64,000 bases of DNA, taken from the NCBI GenBank assembly GCA_949316495.1, contig OX439006.1:49827939-49891938 (forward strand). Direction: 5' to 3'. The stretch is from Amphiduros pacificus. Taxonomy: Eukaryota > Annelida > Polychaeta > Phyllodocida > Hesionidae. Under the pieces are notes generated by a model, which was not told where the DNA came from, ran no database searches, and was given only the letters and a program-made list of their open reading frames with translations. A program made the translations under genes and the position numbers. Below are positions 1 through 20,016 of the stretch, piece by piece. Positions within the stretch are counted from its first letter, which is position 1; each line of letters starts with the position of its first letter.

Positions 1-1136
1 GTATAAATGCGCTTGAAATCCTCGCCCGCCACTTACTTCCCGATCCCGTGTAACATTGCGTGAATGTGGGACATGGGCACTGCACACTTTGATGTTCAGT
101 TGGCCAACAGTTTGTGTAGATTCATTTGTTGTTTTCATAGATTCGACTTGCGTAAGCGATTTTGCAACATTATTGCACACGGCAAGTGGATCTTGGGGAG
201 AATTTCCCAAGTCTTGGCGCCACACATTAAAATGTCTCAACTCTGGTGGGTAGAGACGGGATCTTGTCTTTCAACGCAGGGCTTGGAGTGGAGGAGGTCA
301 ATGTTTGTGTTGCAGCCCCCCTCCCCTCCAACCTCCCTCCGGCCGGGCCGAGATCCCTCAGATCCGGGCACGTGTGTCTACCCTATCGGCCCATCTCCCC
401 TGCTCTTTCACAATATGGGGCTGTCTTTACAGCCTTTGTGGTGCAAATTAGCATTTTAGCTTTTAATATGGAACATAAACACAAAAACAAACCCCTGAGT
501 GAGATCGCCGGGTGTCTAATTCGAGGAGTAATCAGCCACAGAGCTATGCACTGAGTGTGTTTGGCTTCTAGCTGAGCGCAGAAACATGAAAGAAGCTGAC
601 AGTCAGTATTAGTTATATTACATTATAGCACAGAATAAGCCACTTTGATTATAGGCGATGGAAGGCAAGATTATCTTGTGATGACAGATAAAGCCGTTAT
701 GCTCATTCCATATTCATAATTGAATGCATATCTCCTAGTATATACATAGTGCTGCACAGATTCATATATATTCTTAAATAAACATTGTTTGTCTTTGAAA
801 TGCATATACTAGGAATTGATTTATTTATATATCAGGGCACAATATTACAGTTCATATGTTGACGACAAAGGCGCTTAAATGCAATATGTATTGAGTGGCA
901 TATAACAAATTTATGCATAAAAAGTAATATCTACATATATATATTAGTGTTCATGAATATTAATTCTGTGTATTTTTTTAGTATTTATTTGATGAATATC
1001 TATTAAGCATGAAGTCTCGGTGGGGAGCATTGGAGGAGATGGGAGGTGTACGCACGCTCTGGCAGTCAGCGACCCTGAGTCTGTCAGAGGTGTACACATG
1101 TCATGATAAGCGTGTCTATGTAGCGATCATCCGCCA

Positions 1137-1292
1137 CAACTCCCCCGGCCAGACCACTCCAATATTCCGACAACAACCGCCAATATTCTACGATCATGTT
1201 ACCCACGTACCCACCAACTCCCCCGGCCAGACCACTCCAATATCCCGACAACAACCGCCAATATTCTACGATCATGTTACCCACGTACCCAC
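1137..1292. repeat. 78-bp tandem duplication (2 copies)
   Basis: A 78-bp block starting CAACTCCCCCGGCCAGACC at 1,137 repeats at 1,215, and the start of a third copy is seen at 1,293. The two copies differ at about one base, so the duplication is young. Confidence 0.9.
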
Positions 1293-1321
1293 CAACTCCG
1301 CCGATATCCCTTTCTCTGCCC

Positions 1322-1513
1322 GGCTCTGTCCCTGTCTGTATTTCTCTCTGTCTGTATTTCTCTCTTGCCTGTATTTCTCTCTGTCTGTATTTCTCTCTGT
1401 CTCTCTGTCTGTCTCTGTCTCTCTGTCTGTCCCTGTCTCTGTCTCTATCTGTCTCTCTCTGTCTCTGTCTCTGTCACTATCTCTCTCTGTACTCTCTCTG
1501 TCTCTCTGTACTT
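1322..1513. repeat. Impure CTGTCT / CT microsatellite
   Basis: Alternating TCTCTCTGTCTGT-type motifs run for about 190 bases, pyrimidine on the + strand. Open frames here only translate the repeat as Ser/Leu/Val/Cys runs and are not coding. Confidence 0.9.
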
Positions 1514-3335
1514 AATTGAAAGAATGTATACAAATCCCCCCCAAATTTTTTTTTCTCTCTTTTTCTCTGAAAAAAATAACATCAGCGTTCCTCATATAGG
1601 TATAGGTTTAGATAATGTAATAACAACTTCCCAATAGATCTAAAGTAAGTGAACCCGAACAAGCTTACATCATCGTGAAAAAATACTGACACGTCTGAGA
1701 CAGTTTGACATATAAGTGTGAAATGGAGACAGGTGTCAGAATACCGCGGAGGTGTCATCGATCAGGTTCAGCCTGCCATAACCAGGGCCAGCACCGAGAC
1801 CTGTCACACCCCCGCAGACAAATTTCACCCTAAACACTAACATTTGTCTTGCAAATTAGCACGCTGTTGTCTGTGGCAAGATTGGTGCGGCCTGTGTTCA
1901 TTTGTCACGGCAACTAGGCGCAGACATGATTCTAAAACAAAATGACAATCCTCGTTTGAGAAATGTGTAAGATAAACCTAAAACATATCACAATGTCACC
2001 TTAGGAATTAGTACTGTCTGAATCTTATGGTTTCTTATACGAATTTTTATGACACTTGTTACTTTATAGCTTTAATATTTTTTTTTTTCTCTTTTTTTTG
2101 CTGCTTTTTGTGGGATGGGGGGGGGGGACTTCGTTGACTAAGTCACTGCCAAAACAGTGCCAGGATCTATTACAAATGATGGGAGGAATGTTTTAACAAG
2201 CGAAGCACTATCATATGGTGGAGCGAGAACTTGGGCGTGACCTGCAAGCGATCACATAGTATGAGCCTCCCAGGGGTCGCGCTGGCGTATGATTCCAATT
2301 TAATGAGACGAAAAGTACACAGAAATTTACATCTGTCCCTTTGTGGCATCCATCTTGGGGTGACTCGTGTCAGTGATGTCACATTTCCTGGGCCAAATCT
2401 GTTTCTTCGCCACGATTAGTCACGCTCACAGAAATGTGCAACATTTTAAAGAGGCCACATCCACTTTCAAATATGAGGTTGTGAGCACGTGTATGTGTCA
2501 GGCCAAGTGTTGAAGCGGCTACATATATTTACATATGGCGGCCGGCGACGAATGTTGCACATTGCTGCGGATGTCAGTGATGTCCACATAGGTCACGTGT
2601 GCATTTCATACAAGCTGAATCAAGCTGCCGGGAATGCGTAGCGCGCCTGAAACATATTACACGCTCCATGATACAAACACCTCCCTTTCCCATGCTGTTG
2701 ACATTTGCAAGCCATATTGACATCTACTAAGTCATTTATTCTCCATCAGAACTAAAGAGGGTCAGACCTCCTCAAAATTGTCCATTTTCTCATATTATCA
2801 TTCTATCGTTTGAAATGAACATTAGTGCATATATATGTTCCTTGATATTGCCGAAATAACTTCCATATGTCAATGATTTATTCAGTCGCAAGAAAAATAC
2901 CATTAAACTCTTTCATCACGTGAGCGATAATTAACCAGGCACAACTGACGTTCTGCAAAATAAAACGGCCATCATTTGATGAAAGTTTGTGTGTTAAATT
3001 AATCTAATTAGGAATTAAACCATATTAAAACCACGTGCATCTTTTATTATTCATCGGTTTCCTTTATGCCAAACACACACATACATATATATCTGTATAA
3101 ATAATTACTTTGATATACATGTGTGCGCGTATGTGTGTGAGATAAACAGTTAATGAGTGAAAATAGTTTAGTCTAAAAGTGGGATGTGTATCATCATATG
3201 CAAGCAGTTTATCTGTGTTTATCAGGATCAACATGTATGAAACTGACAATCAGCGGCTCTGATTTCAAATTTCATTATGAAAATTATTAAAGCTGTTCTT
3301 ATTCTATGATTTAAAACTATTATTGCTTGGAATTC

Positions 3336-3467
3336 ATCAGAAAATAAGTGATCAGAATATAAGTGATCAGAATATAAGTGATCAGAATATAAGTGATCAG
3401 AAAATAAGTGATCAGAAAATAAGTGATCAGGATATAAGTGATAAATGATCAGAATATAAGTGATCAT
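3336..3467. repeat. 15-bp minisatellite, about 8 units
   Basis: The unit is GATCAGAATATAAGT, with a variant GATCAGAAAATAAGT. It repeats head to tail, with one unit disturbed near 3,440. Each unit contains the palindrome TGATCA. Confidence 0.9.
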
Positions 3468-6350
3468 GGGATGTGACCAAATCGTTAACTTTTCACATTA
3501 CAAGCGTGCCTGTTGGAACGTGTGAAACACTGAAAAGTCAAAGCTGGCTTTATCACGGCATGAAAATAGGGCGTGATGCGGGGCACGGTGATCAGTCAGG
3601 GGCCTGTTTAGCGGCCAAGGTCCGCTGAGCAAGGCGGGTGAATTCAGGAAGCAGAAAACTAGCTTGAAAATAGTCACAGCCAGGGATGCAAATCCTCAAA
3701 AACACATGCTGCCAGTGGAAGATTTGACAAATGAGAGCACAAGACCAGACAGACAGGCAAATATACAGTTAGTCCACCTGTGATGTTTCTTGTCTAATTA
3801 GAAGCGATTTGGCGTGGCGAAGCACACCAGAAGCAGAAGGGCAGAGCAAGTGCTTCCCCGAGTGCCCTCTGTCGGGCATCACAGAGAATGAAATGGACAT
3901 GAAACACACCGGCATCACGTGGCATTCACAGATTTTTGATACGGCCAAGATAAGCTTGTCCCGACAGGTGTTTTCAACCCCAACCTCACTCCAGAATTTC
4001 TTAGGATTAAATTAATGTAATTTTACAACAATAACGTTGAAGAAAAACACAGGTTTAACGTTGTGTTGGGTAAACATTTTGCTGTTAGATTTATGGTGAG
4101 AATAAATCGAGTGAAATAAGGGGAAAACTCAAGAATGAATGGTATTAAACAGAAAGAAAATAGGAAGCGACAAGGATATAAAGTTGTAGCGTGGTGAAGC
4201 TGAGGTCTGGGGTCACACTTGGGTAGACCGTGCTACGTACAACATAAACATGCTGAGTAAGTCTAGAGCCCTGTTGAAATCCCTGCCATCCAACCGAAAT
4301 GACAATGTCAACTCGGCGACCTACCGGCGCCACACAGAAACGTAATAGGGGCATAATGATAAATGATAGCTGCTGATAACAAGGGTAGCGCAGGTTAGCA
4401 TAATGTTTAATAGCTCAATTGTGTGCCTACAACTGTGCAGAAAGGGGTCAATGGGGCAGGCAAAGGCGCGGTTTTTGTGGCCGTAATACATCATCCAGGA
4501 AGACCGGCCCTCGCCAGAAGCATTTGAGACACGATAGAAACAACCCACCTGGTGGAGAAAAAAATGACATTTTGTTTTTGAATTCAAAATTTTGATATTT
4601 TATTAATTATTTTAATGATACTTTGTTTTTATGACAGATAGACATACACTAAAATCCGGGTGTATGTAATTTTATTAAGCGTTAAAACAAGAAAGACTGA
4701 AGTCATAATTACTTTATTCAGCATAAATTCGGAGGTCACCAATGTTTCCTGTTTGTAAAGTAAACAGTTTGCGTATGTTATGACATTTCACTCTTATGAG
4801 TAACCAGGCATAGTTTATGAAGCATTAATAACACCTCCAATGACAGGATGACCACATTACTCTTTGAGTTATTGGCAGTTTCTTTGTGGACAAAGAAGAC
4901 GTAGCCAATGCTGTATGACTCGGTGGTATTTTAATTGGGACAAGCGTTATTTTGTTGATGCCGGGGTTAGCGGTTCTGGCCGGGGAGTTGTGAGGTTTCT
5001 ATCAGCGGTGGGTCAGGCCCGGCCTATCACGGATCACTCATCACTCGCCGCACGGACACAGCTTGCCTACAAATTTGTCAGAACACATCAAAGTGGAGTG
5101 ATCGGGAGAAGGTCTTAGTGCCAGCTAACCACACAAGATGGATTGCTCTGCAATAGCCTCCCCTCCCACTAACCAACAGGTTCAGACTCTTTGAACCCTC
5201 AAAATCCAGTTATCTCTTCAATTCTCCGCAAGGTTTGAAGTCTGATCAAATATTTCCACGAGCCTCAAAACTGGAAACATAGACAACTTAGGTTCTGCTC
5301 AAAACACCCTATTCGTCCAAATGATTTTAGATATATACAATTCTAGCTTACAAAGCAAACACATACAGAGTGTTTTATTATCCGTATCATTGCCCTACTC
5401 ACACAGAGAAGAGAAGATTGAAAAATATTGGTGGGCTCAGGGTCTGGGTAGGAATCGTACCGAGCGAGTTATCCCCTCGCCCGCCAAAGGTTATCGCCAG
5501 CTGTCTTGTGTTTGAAAGGTCCTTGTGTGAAAACTCATGTCAGTTTTTACAAGTCTGAAAAAGATCGCTCTTCCCTATCGCCCCATCCCACAGATCCATT
5601 AACTTTGGAGTAATTCTCACCCAGAATCGGGGACCTTTCTGTTCAGAGGAGATCTCGGGCAGCCATGCATATTTCTCCGCTTTTGATCCCATGAAATCAG
5701 CGTGATATGTGTTGATATCAAAGGTGATAAGGCACCGCACAGAATGCTATCTGCTAAATCTAAGGGGTTGGGGAAGTCATGGATAAATAAATGTAGAAAG
5801 TATCCATCGCATTTAGATAGAGTATCCTGCTTAGAATGCTATGTCCCGCACTCACATTAGGAGAATTCCCAAAATAATATACACGTTATATTGAGGAGAT
5901 AGCTAGGATCACACCGATCTCAAGTGTGCAAGTTTTTGTTTGCAAGCTCCTGGCATGTATTCAACATGGGCCCTCATATCTTTATGACTTGTGCATTACA
6001 CTAGCGATATATTCAACACAAAATGTATAATGTTTGTGTATGATATGATCCATGATCTCCACATGTTATTTGTGGCATTTAGCACCCCTAAACTATTTTG
6101 TCTGGCCGTTCCTTTATTGCCAAAACAAACCTTGGCATAGCCAGTGAATCCTCTGTACGATTTGGGGGTGCATTTAATAACAATATTTGCCTTAACCCAT
6201 ACAATCCTGAGATGCCCTCTATTAATGCACTCATCCACATTCACTTACTTGATATTACTGAATTGAAATTCCCACAAGGTGGAGCCACTGTTAAATTAGA
6301 TCTGAGAAACCACGCCACCTAGCGCATAATTTTGTAATCCTTTTTTACAG

Positions 6351-8025
<1,675 letters not shown>

Positions 8026-8028
<3 letters not shown>

Positions 8029-8086
8029 CTCAGCTCAGACAAGAATGACTCAGCTCAGACAAGAACGGACTCAGCTCAGACAACGA
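8026..8086 (+). repeat. Short tandem repeat spanning the GATA copy 1 stop codon
   Basis: Three head-to-tail copies of about 20 bases, consensus TGACTCAGCTCAGACAAGAA. The stop codon TGA is the first three bases of unit one. Each unit carries GACTCAGC; the first two read TGACTCAGC, an AP-1/Maf-type core. Confidence 0.85.
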
Positions 8087-11000
8087 TATAAATGGCCCAG
8101 ACAAAATGGTCTCAGAGCTGCATTTTTCAGTGTCAAGCATCTTGGCTCTGACATAAAATTTACCCAAGGCGGTCTGACGTTACTACTACGTTACACAGAC
8201 CATACAAACAATATGGATTTGGAACCAAGCAAATATGTCAGGCGGTACATTTGATGGCATCAGCTTGATTGGGCTCTGTCAACACGAAGTAGCACACGAC
8301 TCAGCAGCCACGAAGCTAGAGCTACATCTTTCTAATCCAACAATTTAGATAACAATGGTTCTGATTACAATGAACTCTCTGGTGCCCTTAAAGGACATTT
8401 TCTGTTTAAGATGCGCTCCAGGTATTTTTGAAAATAGTATTGAATATTAAGAGTATTTTTGTATAATGTACTTATATATCAGGCCAACTCATGCTGAAGT
8501 ATGACACGTTTGCCATATATTTAATCGCAGAAGTGTCCAAGTGATTACAAATGTCTTGTCGCGTGTAATGTCATTTTAAGGTGCTAAAATGTTGAGAGAT
8601 TTGTCTGGGTGAATATGTTATTGTCTTTCAGGAAAGATAGTAAAGTTACATTTAGAAATCATATATAGTGTTCAAATGATGTACATAATGATGCAATAAT
8701 AATGATAATAATAATACTGACGATGATGATAATGATAGATGTAAAAATATCATATTCTGTCATTGAATATGTTTATATTTATAATGTAATTGGTCATGAG
8801 CAGTCAGACCACCACACAGCCATTAAGTGTGCTATGTAATGCAATGTAATGTAATGTACTATTGTCAAAAATACATAGTGCTAGTAGTGATTTGAACAAC
8901 TAACATTGGAGATTCAGATTCCTAAATTGCACTACAAATCCCTGGGATTCTGCATGTATAATGGCATTTTTTATTATGATGTCCAAATCATTTTCTTAGC
9001 ACATTTGCACAGCTTATATTTGTATTTGTCCACACTCACCTGTGTCAGTAGAGAAGTAGTATACTCTGTGAGAATTATTTTATTCCATTACTTCTGCCTT
9101 TATACAGTGCAATTTTTGCACCAGTCTTTTTATTAAACAAAAAGTAATCTGAATCTGTATTATCTAGTTTTCATACAAATTTAGTAACGATATATATATA
9201 TATATTTGATAACATAATTATATAGTTGTTTCCCATCTGGTAATAGATACTCGAAATACACTACCTCAAATATGTTTTATTAGTACAAATACGATGATAT
9301 TGACCAGTAAATATTAGCAGTAAAATAAAATAAAATCAATAACTTAATATTGCAAATTATGCAGAATAAAGGATATATAGATGTCAGTTATTTCTGGTGA
9401 ATTTATCTGTAGATATCAAATGTATTTGTGAATATATTTATTTGTGTAAGAGAATGATTTCAGATGGATTTTACTGAGTATGAATGATGATATCCCAAAA
9501 ATATGACTGATGTCTATCATTGACATCAAAACAAAGTTTAAAAAACATGTTGTACATATTAATACATGCGTTATTGTTTATAGGGTAATGAAAAAAGCAT
9601 AATATTATAAACATTTGAATTCAATGGATTCTAAGCTGAAAGTTCTGATTTGATAATTTGTCCACAGTTAATATGCTATAAGCAGAATTTATGCTCCACA
9701 AACTGAGCTAAAATACTATATATATTTTCAGCTTTCAGTGAAAAAATTAACTCACGGCATAAATCTGTTCACTTTGTAAGATACACAACTGCCAAAAAAT
9801 GTTATTCCCTAAGTTCTCTATTGTATGTGGGTGGTGAGTTTTACCTGGGAATGTAACATATTCCTGAGATAATGATTATTATTGTCATGAAATCGACTAT
9901 GTCATAATAAATTAAGTTTCAATGTAATAAATATCTTGCCAAAGATGACTCATGCGTTTTGTGTGTTGAATTGCGACTTAAACTGATCACAGTTACCTCC
10001 CGTAGCAAAGGAAAATCAAGCATCCTAAAATACAGGGACGTGGTTCCAAATAAACAAAATATTTTATAATTCACTAAAATATGAGGTATTTTGACATTGA
10101 TTGTGTAAGTGTTATCACAAACATTTTAAAAGAGAGGTACGTAGCCCACCCCTAAGACCTATACACAAATCATCCCCCATTCACCCCCCTTGTACCACCT
10201 GTTTTCAGTCTGGCCGTGTTATCCAATAGTTCTCACCTGCATCTGGTTTTCTTTTACACCTGGTCTTAATGACAACATCACAAGGCAACCGACACGTGAA
10301 ATTGACAGAGTCAGATGTGGAGATTTCGGGCGGGTTTGTAAGGAATAAATATCACATTTGTTTCAATATGTTGGGTACAATCTGTTCCAATCTCTGTTAT
10401 CATTTCCTGGTGTAAGTGTCTTATAAATCCCTCAATCACCCCTAAATGTTCACATTTTGTTGTCTGAAATCACCACCATGTGTGCGTGTTGTACACCCGC
10501 CCACCCCTTCATCCATGAGTTATACATTGTTGGAAATCGAGAGGCCCTGCCGTGTGCAGTTTGTGTCCATCACTGAAACTGAAAGTCCTCTTGGGCCCTA
10601 TCTCCTGGGACCATGGGCCCTCAAATCTGAGAGCGATATTACTTATCATTATTGCTCTCAGCTTAAATCAATGATATCCCAGTTTTATGATGTAACTTTA
10701 AGGTTTCTATAATGACAGGCCTGATATGCCTGTTGGCCTTTTGATATGAAAAGAAAAAACAAAAATCTACAAAGAAACTAGGGTCCACAAAATATTTAAA
10801 CTAGGGCGTCATATGTAAAATTACAATGGCCATGAATAAAGATATCTCAGTTCTATTAAACAAAAGTGATTTCTCCTACCAAGAATTCATAACTGATTCC
10901 TCTCGGTTCCTTCCTCATTCTTTCTGTTTGTGAAAGTACCACAAAAATTATACATTATCATTTTCATGGCCTGCACCTTAAAACTAAAAGCACATGGAAA

Positions 11001-12894
11001 GATACAAATTGCATCATGGATTCCTGAGTGGTTATTTTTATACCACTGTGAATCATTTGTCAAGTTGAAGTAACATTTCTATACTCCATTCAATTATCTT
11101 CACCTTTTTTCTGTACAAGAGTCTCTTCCCGGTGTTATGATAACACAAGAACCGGAAGTGTTAGATAACCCTGCCCCCTGGTGACAGAACGCGCGGTGCA
11201 TGACATGAAATAGGGCCATAACACGTGACTTGTGCAGATTACATGTTACATACACTGGCAATTAATTGGCAAAATTGTGTCTATGGAAACTGGTACACAT
11301 GATCATCATGAGGGAAAGTGTTTCATGACCTTACAATATGTGTTCCATCATTATGTTTTGAGCTGCCAGAGTTATATTTCATTTTTCCTTATTATGACCT
11401 TTTATGACAGGGTTAGTTGCAACTGTGTAAAAACACATGCCCGTTATAATTCTTGAAAATGTCTCAGGGAATGATAAATGAGAATTAATGAACTCTTGTA
11501 TTTCTCATGGGAATTATTTTAGTTATGAGTCCATTTTGATTATCAAATTATCACAAAAGTGTCGCTTTCGGTTAAAAGTTTAATTTCTTTGGCAGAATAA
11601 AAGATGACATATTTAAGCACAGAGAGGCGAGCATTACATTTTATTGTTTTGCAATGCAATGTTTAGGTCCATATTATGCCACAAAGGTCAATATCAGACG
11701 AATTAGGTGAAAGTAAGTGAGAGGTCAGTGCTGGTCTATTGTTGTGCAGAAACAAATTTACAGGATCCATGTATCATATCATTAAAATTGGCAGAAAGCA
11801 ATGAACAGTTGGACCATGTAGCCAGAAACCTCAAGAGGGTATTTTGACATGTGGACAAGGGTGTGTCACCCCCACGACCCTCTGACACCCTTACACCCCA
11901 CTCGACGGCCAGCAATACACAAGCCAGGTAGAGGATCAGGCAAAACATGCATAGCAAAAACAAAAATACTTGTAAATAGTGGTGGAAATATTGAGATCAT
12001 TTGAAGATCAGATAAGCGCAGATACCAAACAACACTAGATAAACCACACAGCGATTGATTCAGCTAAGAATTAAAGTAATAAAATGACAAATAGAAAGCT
12101 TGTTTAAGTCCAACATAGAGGCGGGCACTTAAAGGTCCCGGGGTGATCAGTAAAAGTCAGGTCCATAACAATATTATTGCGGACCTGTCAGGTTTCTGCC
12201 GGTCGACATGTGTTTCATTGTACAAGTGAGCTGCAAGCAAAGGGGTTGGGAAGGTTCACCATGCAGTTATTCTAAAAATCTTTACGAGTGAAAATATGGG
12301 ATGGTGAGTGATTGTGGATGACGATGTGGCGCCGGGGAGGCTGGGCGGCCGGGTAATGTAAAGCTGGGTGTCGTGGTAGGGCCTGCCTCATCCAAGGGCC
12401 TCTGTTCTCTGAGACCTGTCAGCCTCTGTAACTAATGAGGTAAGGGTAAGGCCTTCTACCCCGCCAGACATACAATACACCCCTACCGTACACCCACCAC
12501 CAAGCCATACAACAACCATACTATTCTTTACAATATCAATACTTATATGATATATTAACTAATCATAGTGATATACAAACTAATGACTTTTGACCGAGAT
12601 ATAGTTGAAATTTGCCATGGATACAGCAAACACTATATATAGTCCGCACTTATCATATCTCTTCGGTACAGCATTAAGTACATCGCTTTTGTGCACTTAT
12701 TGTTTCATTTCTTCCATCATTTTGTGATTAGTACATAAGGAGAGCAAATATCATTTTATGATTCACTATATACTTAGGTTTGTTTGTCTGAGATTCACTC
12801 CCCGACCTCATGTGGACCCTCACAGCATTAGAAAAACGTCCGTAACGCATGGTACCCGTCAAAAGTTTTCTTTTTGTGCAATTTTACCATTGGC
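8087..12894. other. GATA copy 1 3' UTR and intergenic sequence
   Basis: AT-rich, with short open frames only and none persuasive. Candidate AATAAA signals occur near 9,365 and 9,907; I cannot tell which is used. A short run of GAT/AAT trinucleotides lies at about 8,695-8,745. A small inverted repeat at 10,627-10,661 is listed separately. Confidence 0.6.
10627..10661. repeat. Small hairpin with CTGAGAGC arms
   Basis: Arms CTGAGAGCGAT (10,627-10,637) and ATTGCTCTCAG (10,651-10,661) pair at 10 of 11 positions around a 13-base loop. The same arm sequence forms a perfect hairpin at 48,388-48,415. Confidence 0.7.
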
Positions 12895-13171
12895 ATCAGT
12901 GTATCGTGCGTAGTGTGTGGTGCACGATGCGTCATGCATAGTGTGTCGTGTATAATATGTCATGCATGATGCGTTGTACATAGTGCGTCGTGAATGGTGC
13001 ATCATGCATAGTGCGTCGTGCATGGTGTGTTGTGCATGGTATATCGTGCATGGTATGTCGTGCATGGTGTATCGTGCATGGTATGTCGTGCATGGTACGT
13101 CGTGCATGGTGTATCGTGCATGGTATGTCGTGCATGGTATGTCGTGCATGGTGTATTGTGCATGGTGTATT
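12895..13171. repeat. Roughly 14-bp minisatellite (GTGCATGGTATGTC type)
   Basis: Degenerate units around CGTGCATGGTATGT repeat for about 275 bases, more regular toward the right end. Overlapping stop-free frames on both strands are a by-product of the repeat. Confidence 0.88.
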
Positions 13172-16551
<3,380 letters not shown>

Positions 16552-16885
16552 AAATAGTATATCTAAAGGTTGAAATATGCTATATTTTAATGTTAAAAAT
16601 GCTATACTTCAATGTTAAGATATGCTATATTTTAATGTTAAGATATGCTATATTTTAATGTTAAGATATGCTATATTTTAATGTTGAGATATGCTACATT
16701 TTAATGTTGAAATATGCCATATCTTAATGTTGAAATATACTCTATTTTTATGTTGAAATATGCTATATTTTTATGTTGAAATATACTATATTTTTATGTT
16801 GAAATATGCTATATTTTAATGTTGAAATGTGCTATATCTTAATGTTGAAATATGCTATATTTTTATGTTGAAACATGTTATATTT
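16552..16885. repeat. 23-bp minisatellite, about 14 units
   Basis: The unit is about ATGTTGAAATATGCTATATT plus TTA, with A/G and A/T variants between copies. It is very AT-rich. Confidence 0.92.
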
Positions 16886-17968
<1,083 letters not shown>

Positions 17969-18454
17969 AGTAATATTTTAGTAGTATAAGAAAGCTAATA
18001 TTTATAAATAAAAGAATATAAAATCTTTGTCTAATTTCTTCTTATTGTAATGCGTTATCAGTGACTTTTACCTGCAGTCAAATAACAATGATACAATCTG
18101 AGGAATATGAGTACGGCGTATCGATATAAACAAAAGTGTATTAAGGTGACATTGGGTTCAATAATTTCTCGTGCTTATTTTATTTCATTTCCTGTTTTCT
18201 CAAAATGATTACATTAAGATTATTTACTCTCTTCAAATGGTTTACAGATATACTCGCAGACAACAGTCAATGTAGATATAATATGCCAACTATGAAATTA
18301 TTACAATCACAAAAATAAAAAATGCGCTATCAACGTATCATATTACTCTGCGCTCTAACACAGAAAACAGTGATTATACAGTTTTACACAAACCTGACAT
18401 ACATTTTAAGGTAACAGTTGGAAAACCAAATATGATAATGGATAAACTCACTCA

Positions 18455-18512
18455 TGGATCACCATTGTTGAAACTCAATTCTTACTGCGTGAGTTTCAAC
18501 AATGGTGAACCA
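18455..18512. repeat. Long-stem hairpin
   Basis: Arms 18,456-18,477 and 18,490-18,511 are inverted copies with one mismatch in 22, plus one further T-A pair outside. The loop is 12 bases. The arm core is CACCATTGTTGAAACTCA. It could be a young inverted duplication, a transposon remnant or a small-RNA precursor. Confidence 0.8.
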
Positions 18513-18831
18513 CCAGGTGACTCTGGAGTAGGATAGCGTACTTGCCTTCCATATTCCTAGTATATTCTGTATTACCTTTATAATCTTTGTATGAAATAGA
18601 TAATTTCCTGGCAACTGCATTCCATTCAGATTTTTATAAACTTCTGTGATATTTACATATGTTTTCAGGATATATGACCTCCTGCAAGTGCCCTTTTTCA
18701 ATCTTGGTATATCATGCATAATATTGTCACTCCTCATATGTCATGCCTAACTTCCTCTACTTTTGTTGGGTCAAATACCAACATTTTAATAGTTGAGTAT
18801 TCAATGTTATATGCTACCATGTACTGCCGAC

Positions 18832-20016
18832 TCACTTTATACTACTCATCGTACACTGCCTACTCATCACAAACTGCCTACTCTTCACACACTGTCTATT
18901 CAACACACACTGCCTACTGATCACACACTGCATACTCATCATATACTGCCTACTCATCATACACTGCCTATTCATCATACACTGTCTATTCACCATACAC
19001 TGCCTATTCATCATATATTGTCTACTCACCATACACTGCCTACTCATCATACACTGCATACTGATCACACACTGCCTATTCACCATACACTGCCTACTCA
19101 TCATATACTGCCTACTCATCATACACTACCTATTCATCATATACTGTCTACTCACCATACACTGCCTACTCATCATACACTGTCTATTCACCATATACTG
19201 TCTACTCACCATACACTGCCTACTCATCATACACTGCCTATTCACCATACACTGCATACTCACCATACACTGTCTATTCACCATACACTGCCTACTCATC
19301 ATACACTGCCTATTTATCATATACTGTCTACTCACCATACACTGCCTACTCATCATACACTGCCTATTCACCATACACTGCATACTCACCATACACTGCC
19401 TATTCACCATACACTGCCTACTCATCATGCACTGTCTATTCATCATACACTGCCTCTTCACCCTACACTGCCTATTCACCATACATTGCCTACTCACCAT
19501 ACACTGCCTACTCATCATACAATGCCTACTCATCATACACTACCTATTCACCATACACTGCCTACTCACCATACACTGCCTATTCACCATACACTGCCTA
19601 CTCATCATACACTGCCTACTCACCATACACTGCCTATTTATCATATACTGTCTACTCACCATACACTGCCTACTCATCATACAATGCCTACTCATCATAC
19701 ACTACCTATTCACCATACACTGCCTACTCACCATACACTGCCTATTCATCATACACTGTCTACTCACCATACACTGTCTACTCACCATACACTGCCTACT
19801 CACCATACACTGCCTATTTATCATATACTGTCTACTCACCATACACTGCCTACTCATCATACACTGCATACTGATCACACACTGCCTATTCACCATACAC
19901 TGCATACTCACCATACACTGCCTATTTATCATATACTGTCTACTCACCATACACTGCCTACTCATCATACACTGTATACTCTTCATACACTGCCTATTCA
20001 CCATACACTGCATACC
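18832..20016. repeat. 18-bp minisatellite, about 65 units
   Basis: The unit is close to CATACACTGCCTACTCAC, with C/T variants (CATCATACACTGTCTATT and similar). Because 18 is a multiple of 3 and the unit has no stop, a 422-codon frame (His-Thr-Leu-Pro type) and frames on the other strand stay open by chance. I do not call any as a gene. Confidence 0.95.

Larger units (their letters stand above)
1..6350. other. Non-coding stretch upstream of (or within intron 1 of) the first GATA gene
   Basis: I see no convincing exon here. By analogy with the second GATA gene, whose N-terminal exon is 1.1 kb of open frame rich in Pro, Ser and His, the missing 5' exon should be easy to spot. No open frame here has that composition, so it probably lies before base 1 and this stretch is likely intron 1. 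It holds a 78-bp tandem duplication, a CTGTCT-rich simple repeat and a 15-bp array, listed separately. The stretch ends in a pyrimidine-rich acceptor at 6,340-6,350. Confidence 0.5.

Noticed and set aside
1009-1637. Overlapping open frames with Ser/Leu/Val runs
   Set aside because: They translate the CTGTCT microsatellite and the 78-bp duplication.
5430-5510. Second tRNA-derived element on the - strand
   Set aside because: A B-box-like GGTACGATTCC is present, but I could not find a matching A box or tRNA fold.
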